A DNA stretch of 64,000 bases from Streptomyces atratus (GTDB taxonomy: Bacteria; Actinomycetota; Actinomycetes; Streptomycetales; Streptomycetaceae). Position 1 is the first letter of the stretch. Each line of letters opens with the position of its first letter. The stretch spans positions 1-64,000 of the forward strand of contig NZ_BMRN01000013.1 in the NCBI RefSeq assembly GCF_014648655.1, in the 5' to 3' direction. The position numbers were made by a program, and so were the translations under genes. The notes under the pieces were generated by a model. The model saw only the letters and a program-made list of their open reading frames with translations, had not been told where the DNA came from and searched no databases. This document shows positions 16,704 through 25,625 of this stretch, piece by piece.

Positions 16704-18119
16704 TCAGCTGTCGAAGCCGAGCCCCAGCCGGTCCATCGTCCGCAGCCACAGATTGCGATGTCCGCCATTGCTGTCCGCCCTGGCCAGGGACCGCTTGGTG
16801 AGCTCGATCCCGGCCCAGGCGAAGGGTTCCGGCGGGAACGGCATCGGCTTGCTGCGGACCATTTCCAGAGCGGTCCGCTCATTCTGTTCGCCCGCCAGCA
16901 GATCGAGCATCACATCGGCCCCGAACCGCGTGGCTCCGACGCCGAGTCCGGTATATCCGGCGGCATAGGCGACCCGGCCCTGATGGGCCGTACCGAAGAA
17001 TGCGGAAAAGCGGGAACAGGTGTCGATCGCCCCGCCCCAGGCATGGCTGAAACGGACCCCGGCCAACTGCGGGAAACAGTCGAAGAACTGGCCTGCGAGC
17101 TTGAGGAAGGTCTCCGGGCGCTGATCGAGATCGGCGCTCAGCCGGCCCCCGTACGGATAGATCGCGTCATATCCGCCCCACAGAATCCGGTTGTCGGCCG
17201 ACATCCGGAAGTAGTGGAACTGATTGGCACTGTCGCCCAGTCCCTGCCGGTTCTTCCAGCCGATCGAGGCGAGCTGGTCGCTGGTGAGAGGCTCGGTCAT
17301 CAGCGCGTAGTCGTAGACCGGCACGGTGTACGGGCGTACCCGCTTGACCAGCGAAGGGAAGATGTTCGTACCGAGGGCGACACGGCGTGCGAAGACCCTC
17401 CCGTACGGCGTACGGACCGCCATTCCGGTGGTGGACCTGGCCAGTTCGAGGCCCCGGGTGTGCTCGTACATCCGCACCCCCAGGTCGAGACAGGCCCGCT
17501 TCAGACCCCAGGCCAGTTTGGCGGGATGCAGCATGGCGACCCCGTTCCGGTCCCAGAGCCCACCCAGGAAAGTGGGCGAGTCGACCTCGGCGCGCAGCGC
17601 ATCCCGGTCCAGGAATTCCACACCCGTGAAGCCGAGCTTTTCGGTCTCCTGGTGCCATTCGAGAAGTTCTTCGAGCTGATGGGGTTCGGTGGCGACATCG
17701 ATTTCGCCGGTGCGCTCGAATTCGCAGTCGATGGAGTAGCGGGCGACGGCGGCCTCGATGGCGTCGAGGTTCCGCTCGCCCAGCTCCTCCAGCTTCTTGA
17801 TCTCGTCCGGCCAGCGCTCCAGGCCGTTGGGCAGGCCATGGGTGAGGGAGGCTGCGCAGAATCCGCCGTTGCGGCCCGACGCGGCCCAGCCCACCTCGTG
17901 CCCCTCGATCAGTACGACGTCCCGCTCCGGGTCGCGTTCCTTGGCGATCAGCGCAGTCCACAGTCCGCTGTAGCCGCCACCGATGACGAGGAGATCGCAG
18001 TGCTCGTCGCCGGTGAGCGCGGGCAGCGCTTCGGGCCTGCCGGGGTCGTCGAGCCAGAACGAGACCGGCTTGGCGTCGGCAAGTGATTGTGCAGCAGTAC
18101 GCATGGCAACTGGGGCCAT
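16704..18119 (-). CDS. FAD-dependent oxidoreductase, PuuB-like (gamma-glutamylputrescine oxidase family)
   Basis: 471 aa. A DAO-type fold is shown by the N-terminal dinucleotide-binding motif LLVIGGGYSGLWTA near residues 46-59, the GHEVGWAASGRNGGFC segment near 78 that is typical of PuuB-like oxidases, and a C-terminal FAD contact (VAYAAGYTGLGVGATRFGAD) near 395. The reaction would oxidise an amine, releasing an aldehyde, H2O2 and ammonia. It is downstream of potC on the same strand with a 24-base gap, in the operon potD-potA-potB-potC-oxidase. That context argues for a polyamine or glutamylated polyamine as substrate. I chose ATG 18119, which has GAAGGAG nine bases upstream, over a TTG three codons earlier. 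Confidence 0.82.
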   Translation of the reverse strand: MAPVAMRTAAQSLADAKPVSFWLDDPGRPEALPALTGDEHCDLLVIGGGYSGLWTALIAKERDPERDVVLIEGHEVGWAASGRNGGFCAASLTHGLPNGLERWPDEIKKLEELGERNLDAIEAAVARYSIDCEFERTGEIDVATEPHQLEELLEWHQETEKLGFTGVEFLDRDALRAEVDSPTFLGGLWDRNGVAMLHPAKLAWGLKRACLDLGVRMYEHTRGLELARSTTGMAVRTPYGRVFARRVALGTNIFPSLVKRVRPYTVPVYDYALMTEPLTSDQLASIGWKNRQGLGDSANQFHYFRMSADNRILWGGYDAIYPYGGRLSADLDQRPETFLKLAGQFFDCFPQLAGVRFSHAWGGAIDTCSRFSAFFGTAHQGRVAYAAGYTGLGVGATRFGADVMLDLLAGEQNERTALEMVRSKPMPFPPEPFAWAGIELTKRSLARADSNGGHRNLWLRTMDRLGLGFDS

Positions 18120-18143
18120 GGTTTCCAACTCCTTCAGGGCTTT

Positions 18144-18944
18144 CTATCGTGCGCTGTTCTTCCGCCGGTTCGCGATCAGCTGGCCGGCGACAACCACCAG
18201 CACAGCAATGATGAACATCGCCGTACCGATGACGTTGATCTGCACGGGCGTGCCGCGCTGTGCCGATCCCCAGACGAACATGGGGAAGGTCACGGTGGAG
18301 CCCGCGTTGAAATTGGTGATGATGAAATCGTCGAAGGAGAGCGCGAAGGCGAGCAGCGCTCCCGCCGCGATTCCGGGGGCGGCGATCGGCAACGTCACCC
18401 GCAGGAAGGTCTGCACGGGTCCCGCGTACAGGTCGCGGGCCGCCTCCTCCAGCCGCGGGTCCATCGACATCACACGCGCCTTGACGGCCGTCACGACGAA
18501 GCTCAGGCAGAACATGACGTGCGCGATGAGGATCGTCCAGAAGCCCAGCTGTGCGCCCATGTTGAGGAAGAGCGTGAGCAGCGAGGCGGCCATGACGACC
18601 TCGGGCATCGCCATCGGCAGGAAGATCAGCGAGTTGATCGCGCCGCGCGCCCGGAAGCGGTAGCGGACCAGCGCGAAGGAGATCATCGTGCCCAGGACGG
18701 TCGCGCCGATCGTCGCCCACGTGGCGATCTGGAGGGACAGCGAGAGCGAGCCGCACATGTCGGCGACGCCGCAGGGGTCCTTCCAGGCATCCAGGGAGAA
18801 GTGCTGCCAGGCGTAGTTGAAGCGCCCGTTCGGCTTGTTGAACGAGAACACCATCACGACGACGTTCGGAAGGATCAGGTACGCGAGGGTCAGCAGACCC
18901 GCGATGACGATCAGGTTCCGGCGTATCCAGCGCAGTACGGGCAT
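18144..18944 (-). CDS. potC: Polyamine ABC transporter permease, PotC type
   Basis: 266 aa with six predicted membrane spans. The EAA loop that contacts the ATPase is EEAARDLYAGPVQTFLRVTLP near residues 165-186. The length and topology fit the second permease of spermidine/putrescine importers. It forms the inner-membrane channel with PotB. Its ATG (18944) overlaps the potB stop in the arrangement TGATG, so translation is coupled. Confidence 0.86.
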   Translation of the reverse strand: MPVLRWIRRNLIVIAGLLTLAYLILPNVVVMVFSFNKPNGRFNYAWQHFSLDAWKDPCGVADMCGSLSLSLQIATWATIGATVLGTMISFALVRYRFRARGAINSLIFLPMAMPEVVMAASLLTLFLNMGAQLGFWTILIAHVMFCLSFVVTAVKARVMSMDPRLEEAARDLYAGPVQTFLRVTLPIAAPGIAAGALLAFALSFDDFIITNFNAGSTVTFPMFVWGSAQRGTPVQINVIGTAMFIIAVLVVVAGQLIANRRKNSAR

Positions 18945-19873
18945 CAGACCAGGTCCTCCGTCCCGGAGCGGCGGATGTAGACGGTGACCATGATCAGGAC
19001 GACCGCCATGAGGATGAAGGAGAGCGCGGCCGCCGTCGGATAGTCGAGGACGCGCAGGAACTGGGTCTGGATGACGCTGCCGACCATCTTGGTGTCGGTG
19101 GAGCCCAGCAGTTCCGCGTTGACGTAGTCACCACTGGCCGGGATGAAGGTCAGCAGCGTTCCGGAGACGACACCCGGCATGGAGAGCGGGAAGGTCACCT
19201 TGCGGAAGGTGGTGGCGGGGGTGGCGTACAGATCGCCGGCCGCCTCGTGCAGCCTGCCGTCGATCCGCTCCAGCGAGGTGTAGAGCGGCAGGATCATGAA
19301 CGGCAGGAAGTTGTACGTGAGACCGCAGACCACCGCCATCGGCGTGGCCAGCACCCGGTTCGACTCGGTCCAGCCGAGCCAGCTGGTGACGTCCAGAATG
19401 TGCAGCGTGTTCAGTACGTCCACGACCGCGCCGCCGTCCGCGAGGATCGTCTTCCAGGCGAGCGTACGGATCAGGAAGCTGGTGAAGAACGGTGCGATGA
19501 CCAGCACCAGGACGACATTGCGCCAGCGGCCCGCCTTGAAGGCGATGAGGTACGCGAGCGGGTAGCCGAGCAGCAGGCACAGGAGCGTGGCGGTGCCCGC
19601 GTACAGCAGGGACCGGATGAACTGCGGGTAGTAGTCCTTCAGCGCGTCCCAGTAGGTCTGGAAGTGCCAGGTGACCTCGAATCCCTTCTCCAGGGATCCC
19701 GTCTGTACGGAGGTCGATGCCTGGTAGACCAGCGGCAGCGCGAAGAAGACGACCAGCCACAGGATGCCGGGGAGCAGCAGCCAGTAGGGGACGAGGCGCT
19801 TGCGGGTGGAGGCCTTGCGCACTTTCAGTTCTGTGACGGGCGCGGCGGGTGGCGCCTCCTTGGTGACGGTCAC
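18944..19873 (-). CDS. potB: Polyamine ABC transporter permease, PotB type
   Basis: 309 aa: a cytosolic, basic N-tail (VRKASTRKRL) and six hydrophobic segments. The EAA motif lies near residues 210-230 (LHEAAGDLYATPATTFRKVTFPL). The start is a GTG at 19873 that overlaps the potA stop (GTGA), so it is coupled to the ATPase gene. Longer in-frame readings upstream are antisense to potA coding sequence and were discarded. It pairs with PotC in the membrane and should admit putrescine or spermidine delivered by PotD. Confidence 0.86.
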   Translation of the reverse strand: MTVTKEAPPAAPVTELKVRKASTRKRLVPYWLLLPGILWLVVFFALPLVYQASTSVQTGSLEKGFEVTWHFQTYWDALKDYYPQFIRSLLYAGTATLLCLLLGYPLAYLIAFKAGRWRNVVLVLVIAPFFTSFLIRTLAWKTILADGGAVVDVLNTLHILDVTSWLGWTESNRVLATPMAVVCGLTYNFLPFMILPLYTSLERIDGRLHEAAGDLYATPATTFRKVTFPLSMPGVVSGTLLTFIPASGDYVNAELLGSTDTKMVGSVIQTQFLRVLDYPTAAALSFILMAVVLIMVTVYIRRSGTEDLV

Positions 19874-21021
19874 GCCGCGTCCTCCACCGTCTCCACACCG
19901 GCGTCGATGTCCTGAGCGGCGTCCAGACCGAAGGTGTGCGCCGGGTTCCAGTGCAGGACGACCTCGGCCCCGGCCCTGAGTCCCGCGCGCCTCTCGACGT
20001 TCTGCTCGTACACCTGGAGCGCCTTGCCCGCCGGGCTCTCCACCACGTACTGCGTCGACACACCGATGAAGCTGGAGTCGACGATGCGGCCGGTGACCCG
20101 GTTGCGGCCGTCGGCTATCGCGTCCGCGTCGTCGGCGTGCGCGAGCGAGATCTTCTCCGGGCGTACGCCGAGCAGCAGCTTGCCACCGTTGGCGGTCGGG
20201 GCCGAACATCGCTCGGTGGGCAGCCGCAGCTTTCCGCCGCCGGCCGCCACGACGATGTCCGTGCCCGCGGAGACGATCTCGCCCTCGATGAGGTTGGACG
20301 TGCCGAGGAAGTTGGCGACGAAGGTCGTCTTCGGGTTCTCGTACAGATCGGCGGGGGCGCCCAGCTGCTCGACCCGGCCGCCATTCATCACCGCGACGGT
20401 GTCGGCCATGGTCATGGCCTCCTCCTGGTCGTGGGTGACATGGATGAAGGTGATGCCGACCTCGGTCTGGATGCGCTTGAGCTCCAGCTGCATCTGGCGG
20501 CGCAGCTTGAGGTCGAGGGCGCCGAGCGGCTCGTCGAGGAGGAGCACCTGCGGGTGGTTGATCAGGGCGCGGGCGACGGCGACGCGCTGCTGCTGGCCGC
20601 CGGAGAGCTGGTGCGGCTTGCGCTTGGCGAAGTCGCCGAGCTGGACGAGCTCCAGCATGTCGTCGACCTGCTTCTTGACCGACTTGATGCCGCGCCGGCG
20701 CAGACCGAAGGCGACGTTCTCGGTGATGTCGAGATGCGGGAAGAGCGCATAGCTCTGGAAGACGGTGTTGACGGGCCGCTTGTACGGAGGGAGGTCGGTG
20801 ATGTCCCGGCCGCCCAGCGAGATGGTGCCGGTGGTGGCCTCCTCCAGCCCCGCGATCATCCGCAGGGTGGTGGTCTTGCCGCAGCCGGACGCGCCGAGCA
20901 GCGCGAAGAAGGAGCCCTGCGGAACGGTCAGATCGAGCGGCTTGACGGCTTTGAAGGAGCCGTACGTCTTGCTGATCCCGGTGAGGCGGACGTCGCCGCC
21001 TTCTGTCTGCTGCTGTGTCAT
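19870..21021 (-). CDS. potA: Polyamine ABC transporter ATP-binding protein, PotA type
   Basis: 383 aa. The nucleotide-binding domain shows Walker A GASGCGKTT at 43-51, the Q-loop VFQSYALFPH near 90, the signature LSGGQQQRVAVARA near 143, Walker B VLLLDEPLGALD near 164 and the switch His in HVTHDQEEAMTMADTV. A C-terminal TOBE region of about 120 residues follows (LLGVRPEKI), as in PotA and other CUT1-type importers. It powers uptake through PotB and PotC. Start 21021 is preceded by an SD-like purine stretch, and the protein begins MTQQQTEGGD, ahead of a standard ABC fold. It lies 56 bases downstream of potD. Confidence 0.9.
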   Translation of the reverse strand: MTQQQTEGGDVRLTGISKTYGSFKAVKPLDLTVPQGSFFALLGASGCGKTTTLRMIAGLEEATTGTISLGGRDITDLPPYKRPVNTVFQSYALFPHLDITENVAFGLRRRGIKSVKKQVDDMLELVQLGDFAKRKPHQLSGGQQQRVAVARALINHPQVLLLDEPLGALDLKLRRQMQLELKRIQTEVGITFIHVTHDQEEAMTMADTVAVMNGGRVEQLGAPADLYENPKTTFVANFLGTSNLIEGEIVSAGTDIVVAAGGGKLRLPTERCSAPTANGGKLLLGVRPEKISLAHADDADAIADGRNRVTGRIVDSSFIGVSTQYVVESPAGKALQVYEQNVERRAGLRAGAEVVLHWNPAHTFGLDAAQDIDAGVETVEDAA

Positions 21022-21077
21022 GGGTCGCAGTCCCAGTGGTGTCAGGGGGAGATCGGGGGGAGGGAAAGGCGGGTCGG

Positions 21078-22328
21078 TCAGGCGCCGATGAGCTTGGCGA
21101 ACTTCTCTTCGTACGCCGTCTCTTCCTTGGAGGTCAGCGAGCGGAAGGCGTGCGACCGGGCCGCCATCTCCTTGTCGGGAAGGATCAGGACGTTGTCGGC
21201 CATCGCCTGGTCGATCTTCGCCAGTTCGTCGCGGACTCCGTCGACCGGACAGACGAAGTTGATGTACGCGGCGAGCTCGGCGGCGACCGACGGCTCGTAG
21301 TAGTAGTCGATGAGCTTCTCGGCGTTGGTCTTGTGCCGGGCCTTCACCGGGACGAGCAGGTTGTCGCTGGAAATGATGTAACCGGCGGCCGGGATGGCGT
21401 ACTTGATGTCCGGGTTTCCGGCCTGGAGCTGGATGATGTCGCCCGCCCAGGCGACGCAGGCGGCGATGTCGCCCTTGTCGAGGTCTGCCGTGTAGTCGTT
21501 GCCGGTGAAGCGCCGGATCTGGTTCTTGTCGACACCCTTCTGGAGCCGGCCGATCGCCGCGTCGTAGTCGGCGTCGGTGAAGGTGCCGGGGTCCTTGCCC
21601 ATGTCGAGCAGGGTCATGCCGATGGAGTCGCGCATCTCCGAGAGGAAGCTGACCCGTCCCTTGAGCTTCGGGTCGTCGAGCAACTGGCTGACGGAATCGA
21701 CCTTGCGGCCCCCGGTCGCCTTGGAGTTGTAGGCGATGACTGCGGGGATGCCCGCCCACGGGTACGAGTAGGCACGGCCCGGATCCCAGTCCGGGGAGCG
21801 GAACTGGGCCGACAGGTTCGCGTAGGCGTGCGGCAGGTGCGAGGGGTCGAGCTTCTGCGCCCAGCCGAGTCGGACGATGCGGGCGGCGAGCCAGTCGGTG
21901 ACACAGATGATGTCGCGGCCGGTGTCCTGGCCGGCCGCGAGCTGCGGCTTGACCTTGCCGAAGAACTCGACGTTGTCGTTGATGTCCTCGGTGTACTTGA
22001 CCTTGATCCCGGTGCGCTCCGTGAACGCCTCCAGGGTGGGCCGGTGCTTGCCGTCGTCGGTGACGTCCATGTACTCGGTCCAGTTGGAGAAGTTGACCTG
22101 CTTCTCCTTCGCCGAGTGGTCGTCGGAAGCCGCCGCGGCGTCCCCCTCCCGCTTCGCCGGCGGGATGCCGCAGGCGCTCAGCGTACCGAGACCGCCGATC
22201 GCGAGCGCCCCCATGCCGGAGGCGCGCAGCAGCGATCGGCGGGTCAGGGCGCCCCGGCCGCCGGTCAGACTGCGTCGCATCGCGGCCAGTTGGGCCGCAG
22301 AGAGACGCTCGGGCTCGTACTGCTCCAT
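21078..22328 (-). CDS. potD: Spermidine/putrescine-binding lipoprotein, PotD type
   Basis: 416 aa. The N-terminus carries a twin-arginine-like motif (TRRSLLRASG, residues 29-38), a hydrophobic core and the lipobox LSAC, so it is probably exported folded and anchored to the membrane by lipid. The mature part has the PotD/PotF pattern: VNFSNWTEYMD, TGIKVKYTEDINDN, DIICVTDWLAARIVRLGW, and RFTGNDYTADLDKGD, ending with the helix NAEKLIDYYYEPSVAAELAAYINFVCPV. It captures polyamines outside the cell for PotABC. It is the first transporter gene of the operon and lies 42 bases after the aldehyde dehydrogenase gene, so all may share one transcript. Confidence 0.88.
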   Translation of the reverse strand: MEQYEPERLSAAQLAAMRRSLTGGRGALTRRSLLRASGMGALAIGGLGTLSACGIPPAKREGDAAAASDDHSAKEKQVNFSNWTEYMDVTDDGKHRPTLEAFTERTGIKVKYTEDINDNVEFFGKVKPQLAAGQDTGRDIICVTDWLAARIVRLGWAQKLDPSHLPHAYANLSAQFRSPDWDPGRAYSYPWAGIPAVIAYNSKATGGRKVDSVSQLLDDPKLKGRVSFLSEMRDSIGMTLLDMGKDPGTFTDADYDAAIGRLQKGVDKNQIRRFTGNDYTADLDKGDIAACVAWAGDIIQLQAGNPDIKYAIPAAGYIISSDNLLVPVKARHKTNAEKLIDYYYEPSVAAELAAYINFVCPVDGVRDELAKIDQAMADNVLILPDKEMAARSHAFRSLTSKEETAYEEKFAKLIGA

Positions 22329-22370
22329 GCGCGTTGCCCTTTCGGGTGTGTGTGGCCGGGGTCGGCCGGG

Positions 22371-23885
22371 TTATCGGTCCCCGAAGATCGTGCGGTGCCA
22401 GTCCTTCCGGGCGACCGCGGTGTTGTCGTACATGACGTGTTTGACCTGCGTGTACTCCTCGAAGGAGTACGAGGACATGTCCTTGCCGAAGCCGCTGGCC
22501 TTGTATCCGCCGTGCGGCATCTCGCTGATGATCGGAATGTGGTCGTTGACCCAGACGCAGCCCGCCTTGATCTCGCGGGTGGCGCGGTTGGCGCGGTACA
22601 GGTCGCGGCTCCAGGCGGAGGCGGCGAGTCCGTACGGGGTGTCGTTGGCGAGGCGGATGCCCTCGTCGTCGGTGTCGAAGGGCAGCACGACCAGGACCGG
22701 GCCGAAGATCTCCGACTGGACGATCTCGCTGTCCTGGGCGGCACCGGCGACCAGCGTCGGCCGGTAGTAGGCACCGGCCGCCAGTTCGCCGCCGGGGGCC
22801 TCGCCGCCGGTCACGACGGTGGCGTAGGCGCGGGCTCGCTCGACGAATCCGGCGACCCGGTCCCGCTGGGCGTGGCTGATCAGCGGGCCGAGGTCGGTCG
22901 ACGGGTCGAAGGGGTCGCCGAGCCGGACGGTCTCCATGAGCTCGGCGACGCCCTGCACAAAGGCGTCGTACAGCGGGCGCTGGACATAGGCGCGGGTGGC
23001 GGCGGTGCAGTCCTGGCCGGTGTTGATGAGCGCTCCGGCGACCGCGCCGTTGACCGCGGCTTCGAGGTCGGCGTCGTCGAAGACCACGAAGGGGGCCTTG
23101 CCGCCGAGTTCGAGGTGGAGGCGCTTGACGGTGGAGGTGGCGATCTCCGCGACCCGCTTGCCGACGGCGGTGGAGCCGGTGAATGAGGTCATGACGACGT
23201 CCGGGTGGCCGACGAGGTGCTCGCCGGCGTCCTTGCCCGCACCGGTGACGATGTTGATCACGCCGTCCGGGATGCCCGCCTCGGTGGCGGCCTGGGCGAA
23301 CATCAGCGAGGTCAGCGGGGTGATCTCGGCGGGCTTCAGCACGATCGTGTTTCCCGCGGCGATGGCCGGGAGGATCTTCCAGGCGGCCATCTGGAGCGGG
23401 TAGTTCCAAGGCGCGATGGAGCCGACGACGCCGATCGCCTCACGGCGTACGTAGGAGGTGTGGTCGCCGTCGTACTCGGCGGCCGACTTGCCCTCCAGAT
23501 GGCGGGCGGCGCCCGCGAAGAAGGAGGTGTTGTCGACGGTGCCGGGCACATCGAACTCGGTGGAGAGCTTGATCGGCTTGCCGCACTGGAGGGACTCGAC
23601 GTAGGCGAAGTCGTCGGCCTGCCCGGCGAGGACGGCGGCGAAGCGGTGCATCGCCTCGGCCCGCTCCGCCGGAGTCGCGCCCGACCAGCCGGGGAACGCC
23701 TCGCGTGCGGCGGCGACGGCCGCGTCGACATCGGCGGTGCCCGCCAGTTCGTAGGTGTAGACGGTCTCGCCCGTCGCCGGGTTCACCACCTCGTGATGAC
23801 GTCCCGATGTACCGGACCGCAGCTTTCCGCCGATGAATTGTGCGCCGTCCGCGAAGCGGTCCCGCACCTGGATGCCGTTGTCCAT
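22371..23885 (-). CDS. Gamma-aminobutyraldehyde (betaine-aldehyde type) dehydrogenase
   Basis: 504 aa. ALDH hallmarks are APWNYPLQMAAWK (cofactor pocket) near residue 165, FTGSTAVG near 245, the base Glu in LELGGKAP near 268, and the nucleophile in TGQDCTAATR near 302. The closing motif MPHGGYKASGFGKDMSSYSFEEYTQ is typical of aminobutyraldehyde and betaine-aldehyde dehydrogenases. It would convert 4-aminobutyraldehyde to GABA, or the gamma-glutamyl form, feeding gabT. The start ATG 23885 has GGAGGAG seven bases upstream. It heads the minus-strand operon with potDABC and the FAD oxidase; a 9-bp dyad in its promoter region may be the control site. Confidence 0.86.
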   Translation of the reverse strand: MDNGIQVRDRFADGAQFIGGKLRSGTSGRHHEVVNPATGETVYTYELAGTADVDAAVAAAREAFPGWSGATPAERAEAMHRFAAVLAGQADDFAYVESLQCGKPIKLSTEFDVPGTVDNTSFFAGAARHLEGKSAAEYDGDHTSYVRREAIGVVGSIAPWNYPLQMAAWKILPAIAAGNTIVLKPAEITPLTSLMFAQAATEAGIPDGVINIVTGAGKDAGEHLVGHPDVVMTSFTGSTAVGKRVAEIATSTVKRLHLELGGKAPFVVFDDADLEAAVNGAVAGALINTGQDCTAATRAYVQRPLYDAFVQGVAELMETVRLGDPFDPSTDLGPLISHAQRDRVAGFVERARAYATVVTGGEAPGGELAAGAYYRPTLVAGAAQDSEIVQSEIFGPVLVVLPFDTDDEGIRLANDTPYGLAASAWSRDLYRANRATREIKAGCVWVNDHIPIISEMPHGGYKASGFGKDMSSYSFEEYTQVKHVMYDNTAVARKDWHRTIFGDR

Positions 23886-23983
23886 GACGCTCTCCTCCGC
23901 CGCAGTCCCCGGAGCACGGGGCGGCGTAGCTTCTGCTCGATTTGAGTGCCGATCCTGACAGAGTGGATCGACCCCAACAAGTG

Positions 23984-24017
23984 ATTCCGTTGTTGCCTTT
24001 TGGTTACGCAACGGAAT
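23984..24017. promoter_or_regulatory. 9-bp inverted repeat in the promoter of the polyamine operon
   Basis: attccgttg and caacggaat are exact complements separated by 16 bases. A third related half (gttgttgcggaat) follows at about 24034. The site lies 99 bases upstream of the dehydrogenase start, in the gap shared with the divergent NADAR gene. It is probably an operator; the regulator is not identified. Confidence 0.55.
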
Positions 24018-24091
24018 CTGTCGACCATGTGTCGCGTTGTTGCGGAATTCCCCGTACGGAGTGTCAGTGGCGGATGCCAGACTCGCGTGTC

Positions 24092-24640
24092 ATGGAACAC
24101 ATGCACGATCTACTGGCTCGGACCGGGCGTGGCGAGAAGGTGAAGTATCTGCACTTCTGGGGGCATCGCCCGCGGCCCGACGGCAGCATCGGTGCGAGCT
24201 GTCTCAGTCAGTGGTGGCCGGCGCCCTTCACGGTCGACGGGGTGACCTATGCGTCGGCCGAGCACTGGATGATGGCCGCCAAGGCGCGGCTCTTCGGCGA
24301 CGCGGAGTCGGAGGCCGAGGCCGTGTCGGCGAAGAGCCCGGCCCAGGCGAAGAAGGTGGGCCGGCTGGTCCGCGGTTTCGACGAGGCGGTGTGGGAGCGC
24401 GAGCGGTACGCACTGGTGGTGGCCGGCAGCGTCCACAAGTTCGCCCAGGCCCCAAAGCTGCGGGAGTTCCTGCTGAACACCGGGAACCGGGTGCTGGTCG
24501 AGGCGAGCCCGATGGACCGGATCTGGGGCATCGGGCTGGCGGCGGACGACCCGCGTGCGGAGAATCCGGCGACCTGGCGGGGGCTGAATCTGCTGGGGTT
24601 CGCGCTGATGGACGCGCGGGCGGAGCTGCGCGCTCCATGA
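24092..24640 (+). CDS. NADAR family protein (YbiA-like)
   Basis: 182 aa, a single NADAR domain. Diagnostic segments are VKYLHFWGHRP, LSQWWPAPFTVDGVTYASAEHWMMAAKARLFGD, near residues 30-65, with the conserved E, W and M, and the C-terminal NPATWRGLNLLGFALM. YbiA-type members hydrolyse N-glycosidic bonds in early riboflavin intermediates, and some NADAR proteins remove ADP-ribose from guanine bases of DNA, so two roles are possible: clearing damaged metabolites or countering a DNA-ADP-ribosylating toxin. No toxin gene adjoins it, which favours the metabolic role. I chose ATG 24092 because family similarity begins immediately after it. Confidence 0.82.
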   Translation: MEHMHDLLARTGRGEKVKYLHFWGHRPRPDGSIGASCLSQWWPAPFTVDGVTYASAEHWMMAAKARLFGDAESEAEAVSAKSPAQAKKVGRLVRGFDEAVWERERYALVVAGSVHKFAQAPKLREFLLNTGNRVLVEASPMDRIWGIGLAADDPRAENPATWRGLNLLGFALMDARAELRAP

Positions 24641-24655
24641 GGCGGCCGGGATGAC

Positions 24656-24696
24656 CGATGGCCGGGCGGGCCGGAGTCCGGCCCGCCCGGCCATCG
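24656..24696. terminator. Bidirectional terminator between NADAR and DUF4190 genes
   Basis: Perfect 19-bp arms beginning cgatggccgggcgg enclose a 3-base loop. It sits between two convergent genes, 16 bases after the NADAR stop and 55 past the DUF4190 stop, so it can serve both. Confidence 0.85.
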
Positions 24697-24750
24697 GGTG
24701 GGATACGGCACCGGCACCGCAAGGGATCCGGCACCGGCGCTCGACGTCGG

Positions 24751-25491
24751 CTATCGCGTGACGTCGACGACCAGAGACGTGGAGTACGGGTCGTCGTTGT
24801 ACGAGTTGTCGTCGAATTCATCGGCGTGGGTGACGAACAGCCAGATGAAGAAGCTGATGATCGCCACACCGAAAGCGATGCCGATGGACCCCATGATGAT
24901 CCCGGCGAGCGCCTGACCGCTGTTGGTCGCCTCACCGCGCTGCGCCCGCTTGCGGCCCAGGATGCCGAAGATCAGGGCGAGTGCGCCCAGAATCAGGCTG
25001 GGTATCCCGTAGATGCAGAACAGGCAGACGGCCAGGATGCCGAGCACCATGGCCGCCGTACCCATGCCGTTGGACGGCGTGGTTCCACCCCAGGGTGCCT
25101 GGTTGTAGCCGGTGTACCCCGGGTAGCTGCCGTACTGCGGGGCCGGCGGGGCCGGGTAGCCGTACTGCCCCGCGGCCGGCGGGAGCTGCTGGCCCGGTCC
25201 ATTCGGTGCGATCGGCGGCGGCGGCGGTACCTCCCCGGGGCCGAACCCGGGGCCGAACCCGGCCCCGGGTTCGGACACCGGCCCGGTCTGCCCTCCCGCG
25301 CCGAACCCCGGTCCCGTGACCGGCGCGGGGCCGTCCCCCACACCCGGCATCGAGGTCACCGTCGGCTGATCGTGCCCAGCAGGCGACCGGGGATCACCGG
25401 CCGGCTTCTCCAGCGGCACCCCGCTGTCCGGCGGAGCCCACGGATCGCGCGGCGCGGCCCCGCCCGCGGGCTGCTCTGTGTTGTCTGACAT
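24751..25491 (-). CDS. DUF4190-type membrane protein with Pro/Gly-rich N-terminus
   Basis: 246 aa. Residues 1-140 are disordered and rich in Pro, Gly and Tyr (PPPPPIAPNGPGQQ, YGYPAPPAPQYGSYPGY). Then come two long membrane spans, around 158-185 and 210-232, with GRKRAQRGEATNSGQALAG between them. The hydrophobic pair plus the conserved GxxxALAxxG-like turn is the DUF4190 pattern common in actinomycetes. The function of the domain is unknown. The start at 25491 (MSDNTEQP) has GGGAGG upstream; the longer reading to 25533 is unsupported. Confidence 0.75.
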   Translation of the reverse strand: MSDNTEQPAGGAAPRDPWAPPDSGVPLEKPAGDPRSPAGHDQPTVTSMPGVGDGPAPVTGPGFGAGGQTGPVSEPGAGFGPGFGPGEVPPPPPIAPNGPGQQLPPAAGQYGYPAPPAPQYGSYPGYTGYNQAPWGGTTPSNGMGTAAMVLGILAVCLFCIYGIPSLILGALALIFGILGRKRAQRGEATNSGQALAGIIMGSIGIAFGVAIISFFIWLFVTHADEFDDNSYNDDPYSTSLVVDVTR

Positions 25492-25625
25492 GGGCCTCCC
25501 CCATCGTGATCCCGTCATGCTACGGCCCACCACCGTCCGGCAGGACCCGGCCTACGATGATCCCCGTCCCCTGCCCGGCCCACCGCGCCCGGCACCCGAA
25601 CCGTCCCACGCCCCCGGAGTAACCG

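Noticed and set aside
19870..23409. 1179-residue minus-strand open frame that includes potA
   Set aside because: Only the last 383 residues, from ATG 21021, are PotA; the rest is out of frame with potD and the dehydrogenase gene.
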